From the NCBI RefSeq assembly GCF_004298475.1, contig NZ_SCRP01000022.1:62001-126000 (forward strand): a stretch of 64,000 bases of DNA. The letters run 5' to 3'. The position numbers and the translations under genes were made by a program. Shown in pieces: positions 41,810 to 50,598 of this stretch. This DNA comes from Paraburkholderia sp. (GTDB taxonomy: Bacteria; Pseudomonadota; Gammaproteobacteria; Burkholderiales; Burkholderiaceae). Numbering within the stretch: position 1 is the first letter of the stretch; each line of letters starts with the position of its first letter. The notes below the pieces were generated by a model. The model saw only the letters and a list, made by a program, of their open reading frames with translations. It did no database searches and was not told the DNA's origin.

Positions 41810-42988
41810 CTACAAGACACCGGCGGTCCAAACCACGCGCCCGTCGCGATTCTGGTAGGAGAAGCTTCGCGGAAAGCCGGACGCATGCCACAGGCGATCA
41901 AATGCTGATCGAAATAGCGTCGGTAAATCCGGAGTGTCGCTGTCGACAACAACATCAGGCAGAACCAGCGCTGCCCGGTCAATGGGACTCGGCTGCGGAT
42001 TGTCGAGAAGAAAGCGGCCTTGCACATTCAGTGGCTGTACGACTGCGCCTTCGCCGCCGATGATGCCAGCCCTGATCACAAGTGGCAGGTCGATGGGAAG
42101 TATTCGCCGCATGGCCGGAATGAGGTCGTGCACGAACTGGAGGATCGTGCATTCAACCGCGTCGGCATGGATAGGTTGCCCAGGGTCCGCGACCTTTGAT
42201 ACCCCTTCGACAATACCGGAATGGTGAGTCAATGTGAACGCACGAATCATCCCGTCGGTGATTGGCGAGTGTTGCATCGGGCCTTCGAAGGTCATGCGGA
42301 AATCTCGGCCCGTTGGCCGAGTTGGTACAGGTAAAGCTAAAACGTCTGCCGCCGGCTGGACGTCAATGACCTGGTCCGATCCGGAAAACATTCGAAAGAT
42401 GTGTACGACCACTTTCGGTCCTGGGCGGAGTGGCAGTGGCAACCGCCCTGTCGCAACAGCAGCGTATCGACCAGCAAAGAACTCCGTCAGTTTGTCCTGG
42501 CGTTCAGTCAAACCCTGGAACCGCGTCGCAAGTGCAGGAACGTCGAGCGCTCGCTTCGATTTCGATTCCCGCACCCAGAAGCGCTCGTCAAGCTTGTTGC
42601 GGTGGATGCCCTGAACCGATCGGGGCACCCGGAGAACCAAAACGCGTCCCCCGCCGTGCTCAACCACGGCCGAGCGTACCCCGAAAAGCTTCGGCTCCAC
42701 CGCATCGGCGATGATGCTTTCTAGGCGCAGGACTTCGTCATCGGGGTTAAACGCAAGCGGCACCACGGCATGCGCACGTCCTTCCGCGTTTTCTTGAATA
42801 CCGAAGACCAAGTCGCCGCCTTGTGTGTTGGCGAACGCGCACACGTCGGAGACGAACTCTTTCTTGTCGTCGCGTGTTCCACCGACAAGTGCTTGTTTGA
42901 AATCGAGCTGATTTCCTTCTTCAACGGCATTGGCTACGAGCGCGTCGATGTCAGCCTGTGCAATTTCGTGGATTGATTTTGGGATCAT
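41810..42988 (-). CDS. AlbA_2 (Schlafen-type) domain protein, copy 1
   Basis: A 392-residue protein. Residues 20-160 carry the AlbA_2 signature: NQLDFKQAL, then SDVCAFANTQGGDLVFGIQE, and IHRNKLDERFWVRESKS. The C-terminal 220 residues (PGPKVVVHIFRMFSGSDQVI and onward, ending RVVWTAGVL) match the equivalent part of the protein at 54743-55936 in order. AlbA_2 domains bind nucleotides or nucleic acid and occur in defence and tRNA-cleaving proteins. I use ATG 42988; a GTG at 43009 is an alternative. Confidence 0.72.
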   Translation of the reverse strand: MIPKSIHEIAQADIDALVANAVEEGNQLDFKQALVGGTRDDKKEFVSDVCAFANTQGGDLVFGIQENAEGRAHAVVPLAFNPDDEVLRLESIIADAVEPKLFGVRSAVVEHGGGRVLVLRVPRSVQGIHRNKLDERFWVRESKSKRALDVPALATRFQGLTERQDKLTEFFAGRYAAVATGRLPLPLRPGPKVVVHIFRMFSGSDQVIDVQPAADVLALPVPTRPTGRDFRMTFEGPMQHSPITDGMIRAFTLTHHSGIVEGVSKVADPGQPIHADAVECTILQFVHDLIPAMRRILPIDLPLVIRAGIIGGEGAVVQPLNVQGRFLLDNPQPSPIDRAALVLPDVVVDSDTPDLPTLFRSAFDRLWHASGFPRSFSYQNRDGRVVWTAGVL

Positions 42989-43145
42989 CTCGGCCCGCCG
43001 GTCACTCACCCAGGTGTGGATCGGAAGAGAATACTGCGAAATGCGAATACGCGATTGCTCTTGCTGCGCCTGAGATGAGCTTCCAACGGCGCGTCACGGC
43101 AACGGCGCGGTGCAATCGAACGATGCCGAAGGCGACGAATAGGGC

Positions 43146-43183
43146 TAGACCGCCCGTCGCGCATCGCGGTGCCGTAATGGCTC
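43146..43183 (+). promoter_or_regulatory. Transfer-regulon motif upstream of the coupling-protein gene
   Basis: TAGACCGCCCGTCG (43146-43159), 16 nt, AATGGCTC (43176-43183). The first box is identical to those before the DotA/TraY and TraX-like genes. It is 89 nt before ATG 43235. Confidence 0.68.
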
Positions 43184-43234
43184 AGCCTTTGTGGGCCGCT
43201 TACGTTGAAGAAAGATCAACGTTCGAGCACGCGC

Positions 43235-45799
43235 ATGAGCAAGCCTTCCCATCCCGCCGACGCCTCGGTCTGGACCCACTGGTTCGGCCCGCTGCCTCAA
43301 AACCTTCCGCCCAGCACGCCGGTTCGCTACATCGGCGAAGCGCTGGTGCTCGGTGCGTTGACGTTCGTCGTACTCGCCCTCGCGCTGATCGGCGGCCTGT
43401 GGCACCGGCTGCCGGTCTTCGGAGAAGCGTTCACGGCGTACATCGGGCCGAACGGCCAGATCGTGCCGCTTCCGTTGAAGCTTCACCTCAAGCTCTGGCT
43501 CGAGATCCCCTTCGCGCTCTGGTCGCACGGTCGGTTCTTCAGACCGCAGGTATCGGCCTACGCGTCGCTTGTGAACCAGTTGCCGTTTGCCATGTTCTAC
43601 GGCCGCCTGCTCTTCGCCGGTTCGCTGGCCCTCATCGTCGCCGGCTACGTGACCAAACTGGCGCTGCGCCCGCGCGATCGGCTGATCCACGTGGCAGGGG
43701 AGCGTCTGCTGCGCGGTGCCGAGGCCGAACGGGCGGCCCAGCTCGAGTCGAAAGCGGTCAAGCCATACGTTTGGTTGCATCCGTCGTTGGCGCTGTCGAA
43801 GGACAACATGACCGAGCACGTGTTGATCTCGGGCGGTGTTGGCGGCGGCAAGACGCAGATCCTGCATCGCACGCTCCGGCAGATCGTCGCCATCCAGCAC
43901 CGGCAACTTTGGCGTGACATCGCAGCGTTGATCGAGTCGACGTCCATCACCGACGAGCAGCGACACCGCTTGCTCGCGCCGCTGCGGGCGATGGCGCTGC
44001 CGAAGGGTGAGACCGCGGAGCCGCAGAGCACCGACGTCGAGTCGTGGCGCAGCCGGTTCAAGAAAACGGGTGCCGGCACGAGGCGCGAGCTGCGCCGGCT
44101 GGTGGCCGCCCTCAACGCCGAGATGGGCATCCGGCCGGATCCCGAGCGGCCAAAGACGAAACTGCTGCTCTACGACCGGAAGGGCGACTTCACCGAACGC
44201 TACCCGGACGGCGTGATCGTCTCGCCCTGGGACGCGCGCTCGGCGGTTTGGGACATCTCGAAGGACCTGGTCGACGTCTCGGCCCGGCGCGCGATGGCCA
44301 GCATCTTGAGTCCGACGTTCGACGGCGACAAGAACAAGTGGCTGAACGACGGTGCCGCCGGCGTGATCTACGCGATCCTCGAATCGCTGTACGCTGACTT
44401 CGGCATGGCTTGGGGCTGGCACCAGTTGTTGGAGCGCGGCGCGTACCCGCACGGGCAGCTTTACATGATCGTGCAGCAGCACAACCCGGTCATCGCGAAG
44501 ACGATCGCAGATGCGGACAACATGGGCACTCAGTCGATCCTCGGCGCCGTCGGGCAGGCGTTCACGGTCGTGTCACAGCTCACGCTGGCCTGGGGCGACG
44601 TCGGCCCTGAGCGCCCGCGATTCTCGATGCGCGAATTCCTGGACGATCGCTACCAGGGCGAGCCGATGCTGATTCTGCGCAACGGCCGGGACGAAAGCTT
44701 GGCCAAGGCCTACATCTCCGTCTTGTTCAACGTCGCCCAGACGCAAATGATGAACGTGGAAGACACGGACAACAGCCTCAACGATGGCCGGGCAGTGTTC
44801 TTCGTGATCGACGAATTCACGTCGATCGGACGTCTCGCGGTCGAGGCGTTGACCGCGGTTGGGCGCAGCAAAGGGTGTATGGTCATCCTCGGCTTCCAGG
44901 ACAAGGCCCAGATCAACAGCACGTACGACCAGAACTTTGCGAGTTCGCTCGAATCGATGGTCGGCACGAACGTCGTCTGCCGGCTCGGCCCTGGCGACAC
45001 GCGTGACCGGATGACCCGGCTGATCGGCGAGCGACTGGTCGGCACCGTCAACGTGAACACCAGTCTGTCGGCGGGCGGCACGTCGAGCACCACGGCGTAC
45101 AGCGAGAGCAAGCGGGCGCTGATCGACGCGTCCGAACTGACGGCCCTGGGCAAGATCAATGTGCCGAAGACGAAGGACAACCCGAAAGGCTTCGCCATCC
45201 GGGCGATCGTGCTGCGCAACGGCAAGGCCAAGCTGCTGTCGTTCCCCGGCGTCGTTCTGCCGAAGGTCCGGCCGTTCTACGTCGAGGCGGATTGGTGCAA
45301 GCCGTATGGCGCCGTGTCGGCCTGCGGCGGTACGGCACCGCCGGCCGCGGCCGACGCGACAACGGATGCGAGCGCCATCGCTGCTACAACCCAGGCGCAG
45401 GCCGCACCGGTTGTCGCCGACCACGGCAACGGTGAGGTCGCAGCAGCATCTGTCGAGGCATCATCTCCGTCGGTGGGAGCCGCACCAGCGACCAGCGTCG
45501 AGACCGTGGTCACGGTTTCCGCGGCTGACGCCGAGTACCAGGCGATGTTCGACGAGCTCGACGGCGTGACGAACAGCCCGCCCGGCCCAGGCGAGGGCGA
45601 CGAGCCGATGGCCGAGATCGCTGGCGCGACTGCGGAGCAGGCAGCGACCACCGTGGCCGACATGGTCGTCGGCGCGCTCGGCGGGCACCTGGTCGAGGCG
45701 GTGGCAGCGGGCGCGAAGGTATTGGACGCCACTGGCGGAGCGTCGGATCCCAAGCCACCAAAGCAGGCCGTGCAGTTCCGGCCGGTTCGCCTGGATTGA
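43235..45799 (+). CDS. VirD4/TraD-type conjugation coupling protein
   Basis: An 854-residue protein. Two N-terminal membrane helices (ALVLGALTFVVLALALIGGL, FAGSLALIVAGYV), Walker A GGVGGGKTQ at about 200-208, and Walker B FFVIDEF near residue 525. Later RecA-fold motifs follow (LGFQDKAQINSTYDQNFASS, RDRMTRLIGERLVGTVN). The last 180 residues are Ala/Val/Thr-rich and unstructured. The protein brings the relaxase-DNA complex to the secretion channel and powers transfer with ATP. A TTG at 43205 is an alternative start. Confidence 0.88.
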   Translation: MSKPSHPADASVWTHWFGPLPQNLPPSTPVRYIGEALVLGALTFVVLALALIGGLWHRLPVFGEAFTAYIGPNGQIVPLPLKLHLKLWLEIPFALWSHGRFFRPQVSAYASLVNQLPFAMFYGRLLFAGSLALIVAGYVTKLALRPRDRLIHVAGERLLRGAEAERAAQLESKAVKPYVWLHPSLALSKDNMTEHVLISGGVGGGKTQILHRTLRQIVAIQHRQLWRDIAALIESTSITDEQRHRLLAPLRAMALPKGETAEPQSTDVESWRSRFKKTGAGTRRELRRLVAALNAEMGIRPDPERPKTKLLLYDRKGDFTERYPDGVIVSPWDARSAVWDISKDLVDVSARRAMASILSPTFDGDKNKWLNDGAAGVIYAILESLYADFGMAWGWHQLLERGAYPHGQLYMIVQQHNPVIAKTIADADNMGTQSILGAVGQAFTVVSQLTLAWGDVGPERPRFSMREFLDDRYQGEPMLILRNGRDESLAKAYISVLFNVAQTQMMNVEDTDNSLNDGRAVFFVIDEFTSIGRLAVEALTAVGRSKGCMVILGFQDKAQINSTYDQNFASSLESMVGTNVVCRLGPGDTRDRMTRLIGERLVGTVNVNTSLSAGGTSSTTAYSESKRALIDASELTALGKINVPKTKDNPKGFAIRAIVLRNGKAKLLSFPGVVLPKVRPFYVEADWCKPYGAVSACGGTAPPAAADATTDASAIAATTQAQAAPVVADHGNGEVAAASVEASSPSVGAAPATSVETVVTVSAADAEYQAMFDELDGVTNSPPGPGEGDEPMAEIAGATAEQAATTVADMVVGALGGHLVEAVAAGAKVLDATGGASDPKPPKQAVQFRPVRLD

Positions 45800-45866
45800 C
45801 TATCGTGATTTCGCTGGCACAGCGTTCCCTTTAACGACCGGTCTCCCTAACTGCGCGTAACGGTTC

Positions 45867-46841
45867 CTAAGGTGTCAGTCGATCGCAAAAATGCCGGGCT
45901 AGGAAAAACAGCCACGGTATTTGTTCCCGTTGGAGAAGGGCAACGTTGAAGTCAGCCGGCACACCTGCAGTGGATACGATTTGTGCGAGATCCGAAATAA
46001 CATATTCTTGCGTACTCGGATCTGTCTCGCCGGGTGTAACACATGCACGGATTAATGCAATGCAAAGTTCAACGAGAAACTGCTCGCCGCCAAGGAAGTC
46101 CCACCATTCTTTTCCGACGCGGATCGTCGCAGTCACCGTGATTCCGTTGTGTTCAAATTTGCAATCCCAACGTCCATTCGAGTGAATGGAGAACACTTCG
46201 GATCCGAGTTTATCCGATAAATTTCGGATAATGTGCCAATCCTTTTTGTTCGACTGCTTCTTGGTTCCGTACAGAACGCCATAGGTAAAATTTACGTCTG
46301 AAACGTCTGCATCATTGGCCCACGCTCCAACGTGCGAAATTATTGCATCAGCAAAGTTCTCGCTCATCTCGTCATTGAGGCAGGCTGGGCCGCTTTTTAA
46401 TGTCGCGACCTTTAGGCCTGTGTCGTCGAGTTTTTTTCCGTCCAGGGCTGAATTGGCGGTATGCATCTCGCTTGTTACGCATGCCCAACCCATTTCTGGT
46501 AGTACGATTTCCTCGATCATTTTTCCGGCCGACGTTTCCATCGAGGAAAAGAGCTTTGCCGGAAGGATGTCTGATTCAATCTGGCTGATTCGAGAATACC
46601 CTTGTCGTCTGGAGTACATCATCAGCACGAAGGGGCTAGTTTTGAATTTCTTGAATGAAGATTGTGCTTGCGGAAGGCTTTCGACATGAGAGTCGATCCG
46701 CGATCGAAATTCGGATTCAAGTCGAAGCACTCTCGCTCTTAAAGAGTCGTCATTGTCGATTCGGCGTAACATATTCAGCAACCAAGACTTGCTAATCGTG
46801 ACGTCTTCTGCCGTAGGCATCCCCGGATGTCCCCGTGCCAT
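45867..46841 (-). CDS. Type II restriction endonuclease partner of the cytosine methylase
   Basis: A 324-residue protein, 15 nt downstream of a C5-cytosine methylase and visibly less GC-rich than the backbone. The segment SSMETSAGKMIEEIVLPEMG, then a K-containing ATLKSGPACLNDEMSENFAD and FTYGVLYGTKKQSNKKDWH resembles the PmeII/TdeIII-like group of type II enzymes, which carry an LKxGPxxxN motif. Gene pairing and codon character support a mobile R-M cassette. The recognition sequence cannot be read. Confidence 0.7.
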   Translation of the reverse strand: MARGHPGMPTAEDVTISKSWLLNMLRRIDNDDSLRARVLRLESEFRSRIDSHVESLPQAQSSFKKFKTSPFVLMMYSRRQGYSRISQIESDILPAKLFSSMETSAGKMIEEIVLPEMGWACVTSEMHTANSALDGKKLDDTGLKVATLKSGPACLNDEMSENFADAIISHVGAWANDADVSDVNFTYGVLYGTKKQSNKKDWHIIRNLSDKLGSEVFSIHSNGRWDCKFEHNGITVTATIRVGKEWWDFLGGEQFLVELCIALIRACVTPGETDPSTQEYVISDLAQIVSTAGVPADFNVALLQREQIPWLFFLARHFCDRLTP

Positions 46842-46856
46842 TTGCGTTGCTCCTTT

Positions 46857-48209
46857 TTAGGCTATTGCTCTTTCTTTTCGATTTGTTCGACTTGGCGCGT
46901 AAGCGGCATCCTTTACCTCTGCCTCATCGTCCCAGATAAAGGTTTTCCCGTTTTTGAACCATTGCCTGGTTCGAACGTGAGATTGAATGTAGACAATCCG
47001 AAAAGCTTCAGGTGCGCTTGCGAATTTTCGCCATTTCCGCGATTTCATCGCGTCTAAAGCGGACGCGACTACGTCACCCGCCACCTTACCTAATCGAGTT
47101 GGAACGGCATTCCCGACTTGCCTATATTGTTCAGACACCGTGCCAGCAAACTCCCAGCGGTCAGGGAACTCTTGAATGCGCGCGTATTCTCGTAAACTCA
47201 ATGCGCGGGTCTCAGTCGGATGGCATAGCGCGGTGCTGGCGTGGTTCGGCATGGTCATCAACGTGGGGCACGGCAAATCGAAGGTCAAGCGTCGCCACCA
47301 GCCAGACCGTCCTCCTTTTGCATGCCATGCTTTGCCCATAGATTCCTGTTGGAGAGGAACCGGCAGGCTACGCCAGTTCGACCCTGGGGGTACCAAGTCC
47401 AGGTAGTGCTTCTTTCTCGGGCTAAAGTCCAAGACGGTGGGAGATTTTTCATTCAAGCCACCGATCGCATCGCGCAAAGTGGCCCACGGCCCTTTCGAAT
47501 TTTCGCCGCCAAACAGGCATGATTGCGCCTCAACCACATTGGCCGGTCCATGCGTAGGATCCGGAAAATCGACTTCCATGTTGTAGCGGTTTCCGATGAA
47601 GAGAACCCGCTCTCGAATTTGAGGCGCCCCATAGTTGACGGCGTTGACCTCAAAGATGTCCATGTGGTATGCGGCGTCCGGGAGCGCCTGCAAGTCCCGA
47701 GAAAATTGGCGGATCACCGAGCCAGGCTCTTCCTCGGGCGTAAGCGGCGGCCCGCCCTTCTCGGGACGTTCCGCAATTGGTCTATGTTTTAAGGCCGCAG
47801 AGACCAGTCCTCGCACGTTCTCCATCACAAAGAACCGAGGCCGAATGTGTTCGACAAATCGAAGGAACTGCCATAGCAAGGTACCTCGGGGGTCTTGCAC
47901 GGTTCCTCGCTTTCCCGCCGTACTAAACGCTTGGCAAGGTGGCCCGCCGATCAGCAGATCGACCTCACCGGGCGCGAGCCCCACCGCTCGCAAAAGGTCC
48001 GCTGGATCTAACGACGAGATGTCTCCCTCAAAGACCTTCAATTCTTTGGGCAGCCGGCCTGCTGCCTGATTCTTTCGAATCGTGTCGCAGGCGATACGCT
48101 CCTTTTCAACGCAAGCGACGATTTCGTATCGACCAGTGGCATCCATGCCAAGATCGAGACCCATCGCGCCGGAAAAGAGGGAAATAACCCGATACTTCCT
48201 TTCAGTCAT
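46857..48209 (-). CDS. DNA (cytosine-5) methyltransferase
   Basis: A 450-residue protein with the ordered C5-MTase motifs: I (VISLFSGAMGLDLGMD), IV with the catalytic cysteine (LLIGGPPCQAFSTAGKRG), VI (RPRFFVMENVRGLVSA), VIII (APQIRERVLFIGNR) and X (SEQYRQVGNAVPTRLGK). The region before motif IX/X carries target recognition (KGGRSGWWRRLTFDLPCPTL). I place the start at ATG 48207-48209, just ahead of motif I. It is the first gene of the R-M operon and protects against the nuclease encoded after it. Confidence 0.9.
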   Translation of the reverse strand: MTERKYRVISLFSGAMGLDLGMDATGRYEIVACVEKERIACDTIRKNQAAGRLPKELKVFEGDISSLDPADLLRAVGLAPGEVDLLIGGPPCQAFSTAGKRGTVQDPRGTLLWQFLRFVEHIRPRFFVMENVRGLVSAALKHRPIAERPEKGGPPLTPEEEPGSVIRQFSRDLQALPDAAYHMDIFEVNAVNYGAPQIRERVLFIGNRYNMEVDFPDPTHGPANVVEAQSCLFGGENSKGPWATLRDAIGGLNEKSPTVLDFSPRKKHYLDLVPPGSNWRSLPVPLQQESMGKAWHAKGGRSGWWRRLTFDLPCPTLMTMPNHASTALCHPTETRALSLREYARIQEFPDRWEFAGTVSEQYRQVGNAVPTRLGKVAGDVVASALDAMKSRKWRKFASAPEAFRIVYIQSHVRTRQWFKNGKTFIWDDEAEVKDAAYAPSRTNRKERAIA

Positions 48210-48365
48210 GTCATGTTCTGTATGTGAGTGCGATGCCAGATTGGGCGATCCACATGGTCCGTAATTATGCACCGGGTAAGCCTGCCGAGGCGCCGCAATC
48301 CGAGGCGCCGGCAACGATCTCAACGGTTCGAGACACGCCATCTGTCCCGTAAATCGACAAGAAAT

Positions 48366-50420
48366 CTATTTCTTCCACTCCTTGTGATCGCACGCGGGCC
48401 AGGCCGTGCACGCCAGGAACGTCTTGCCGCTGGCCTTGGCGGTTTTGGGAACCATGTGCCCCTTGCCACACTTCGGGCAGAGCTTCGCGTCTTTCGGCAC
48501 CGGCTTGTCCGATGCCTGCGGCTTCGCTTCGCACCCCGGCGGAGGAGGCGGCAGCTTCGCAGCCCTGGCCGCGTCGACCAGCTTGCGCAGCGTTTCCAGC
48601 ATCTTCGCCTCGAACACCGGCAGCGGCACACGGCCTTCGGCGATGCCGTCCAGCAGCTTTTCCCACCGCGACGTTAAGCCGGCGTCGGTCAGCGTCGGTG
48701 GCAGCGCTTCGACGAGGATTTGCCCCAGTGGGGAGGCCGTGATCGTCTTGCCGCTCTGCACGATGAAGCCACGCTTCAGCAGCGTTTCGATGATCGCTGC
48801 GCGCGTCGCGCTGCGCCCGATGCCGTCCAGCGCACGGAGCTTCTTCTTTTCCTCGGGATCGTCGACCAGCCGGTGCACGTGCCGCATCGCGTCGAGCAAC
48901 GTGCCCTGCGTGAACCGTGCCGGCGGTGACGTGCGGCCGTGGTCGGCCTTCGCATCGCTGACGCCAATGGCCTGGCCTTCCTGAAGCTGGGGCAGCGTCG
49001 GCGTGTCGGCCGGCGTCTCGCTCGCGCCGAACAGCACGCGCCATCCCGGCACGCGCACGACCCGCCCGCGTGCAACAAAACGGTGGCCGGCCGCCTCGAC
49101 CTCGACGACCGCTTTGTCGACCTCGCACAAGGGCATGAACTGTGCGACGTAGCGCTCGCTGACGGCGCGGTAGACGGCCTGCTCGATCGGCGACAGCGAC
49201 GCCCAGTCCGGTGCGGTGCCGGTCGCGATGAGACCGTGGTGCTCACCGAGCTTCGCGTCGTTCCACGCGCGGCTGACCAGCGCTGGGTCGGCCTGCCCAG
49301 CGAATCCGGCCAGCTCGGGCACCGTGCGTCCGACGGCGGCGAGCACGGCCGGCGCGTCGGCCAGCTGCGCGGTCGCCAGCCACGGGCAGTCCGTACGCGG
49401 GTACGACATCGCTTTCTTCTCGTACAGCGACTGCGCCGCTTGGAGTACCTCCGTGACCGAATACCCGTACTTCGCGTTCAGCGCGCTTTGCAACCCGGTC
49501 AGCTCGAACGGCATCGGCGCAGGCTCTTTCGCCGGTTTGCGCTCATAGCGCACGACCGTGGCCTGGCCGCCAGCTTTCACGTCCGCGACGACGCGTTCGG
49601 CCGCCGCCTGGTCGAAGAACCGATCGCCGATCGGCTCGTCGCTGCTGTCGCCGTCGTCTTCGTCACCGGTGTTGTCCGAGGATGCCGCACCGGCGGCACG
49701 CTGGGCGCTGAACTTCGCCCAGAAAGGCACGTCCGGTTGGGCCGGATCGCCGAACTGGGCCTGCACCGTCCAGAAGGACTTCGGCACGAACTGGGCGATC
49801 TCCCGGTCGCGTCGAACCACGATCGCCAGCGTCGGCGTCTGAACACGGCCGACCGACAGTACGCCGCCGTACCCGGCCTGACGCCCCAGGACGCTGTACG
49901 CGCGCGTCATGCTCATACCGATCAGCCAGTCGGCGCGCTGCCGGCCGAGGAACGCGTCGTACAGCGGTTTGAATTTGGTGTTGTCGTGCAGGTTGCCCAG
50001 CTCGCGCTTTACGGTCGGCTCGTCCAGTGAGGGGAGCAACAGGCGTTTCACGGGCTTTGTGTTGCCCAGGGAGATCAGCAGCTCGTCGATGATGCCCTGG
50101 CCTTCGCGCCCGATGTCGCCGGCGTTGACCACTTCGTCGCAGCGGGCCAGCAGCGCTTTGATCGTCTTGACCTGCTCGGCCTTGTCCGCGGACGGTTTCA
50201 GTTTCCACTCGGTCGGCACGATCGGCAGCGTGTCGAACGACCATGTTTTGTACTTCGGGTCGTAATCCTCGGGCGGCACCTGTTCGAGCAGGTGCCCGAC
50301 GCACCAGCTCACGAGCCAATCCGGCCCTTCGACGTAGCCGTCGCGCGACTGGCGCGGGCCGGGCAGAAACGACGCGATGGCTTTGCCCATGGCGGGCTTT
50401 TCGGCAATGAACAAGCGCAT
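48366..50420 (-). CDS. topB: DNA topoisomerase III
   Basis: A 684-residue type IA topoisomerase. The TOPRIM start is MRLFIAEKPAMGKAIASFLP (catalytic Glu7), VNAGDIGREGQ follows, and the active-site tyrosine lies in KKAMSYPRTDC. The C-terminus carries a zinc ribbon (LCPKCGKGHMVPKT, FLACTAWPACDHKEW). Element-borne TopB copies, like RP4 TraE, resolve single-stranded or catenated DNA during transfer and replication. I start at ATG 50420, immediately before the TOPRIM motif. The regulon motif lies 64-101 nt upstream. Confidence 0.92.
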   Translation of the reverse strand: MRLFIAEKPAMGKAIASFLPGPRQSRDGYVEGPDWLVSWCVGHLLEQVPPEDYDPKYKTWSFDTLPIVPTEWKLKPSADKAEQVKTIKALLARCDEVVNAGDIGREGQGIIDELLISLGNTKPVKRLLLPSLDEPTVKRELGNLHDNTKFKPLYDAFLGRQRADWLIGMSMTRAYSVLGRQAGYGGVLSVGRVQTPTLAIVVRRDREIAQFVPKSFWTVQAQFGDPAQPDVPFWAKFSAQRAAGAASSDNTGDEDDGDSSDEPIGDRFFDQAAAERVVADVKAGGQATVVRYERKPAKEPAPMPFELTGLQSALNAKYGYSVTEVLQAAQSLYEKKAMSYPRTDCPWLATAQLADAPAVLAAVGRTVPELAGFAGQADPALVSRAWNDAKLGEHHGLIATGTAPDWASLSPIEQAVYRAVSERYVAQFMPLCEVDKAVVEVEAAGHRFVARGRVVRVPGWRVLFGASETPADTPTLPQLQEGQAIGVSDAKADHGRTSPPARFTQGTLLDAMRHVHRLVDDPEEKKKLRALDGIGRSATRAAIIETLLKRGFIVQSGKTITASPLGQILVEALPPTLTDAGLTSRWEKLLDGIAEGRVPLPVFEAKMLETLRKLVDAARAAKLPPPPPGCEAKPQASDKPVPKDAKLCPKCGKGHMVPKTAKASGKTFLACTAWPACDHKEWKK

Positions 50421-50483
50421 AGGTGGACCCCGTGTGAAGCGGCCGGATGGCCATCGGGTCAACCTAAGAAATGGGGAAGCGGC

Positions 50484-50521
50484 GGCAATGGGGCTGAGGT
50501 CGATTTCCGACCAGCGGTCTA
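50484..50521 (-). promoter_or_regulatory. Transfer-regulon motif upstream of topB
   Basis: Gene strand: TAGACCGCTGGTCG (50521-50508), 16 nt, CCATTGCC (50491-50484). The first box has two mismatches to the common form. It starts 101 nt before the topB ATG, in the gap to the divergent relaxase gene. Confidence 0.6.
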
Positions 50522-50598
50522 TCGATGGATGCAGCGTGGCTTGTCCGAATCAGGGGCTTTGATAGCCTAGTCCAAGCTCAACCGCTTCGAGGTTTGCC

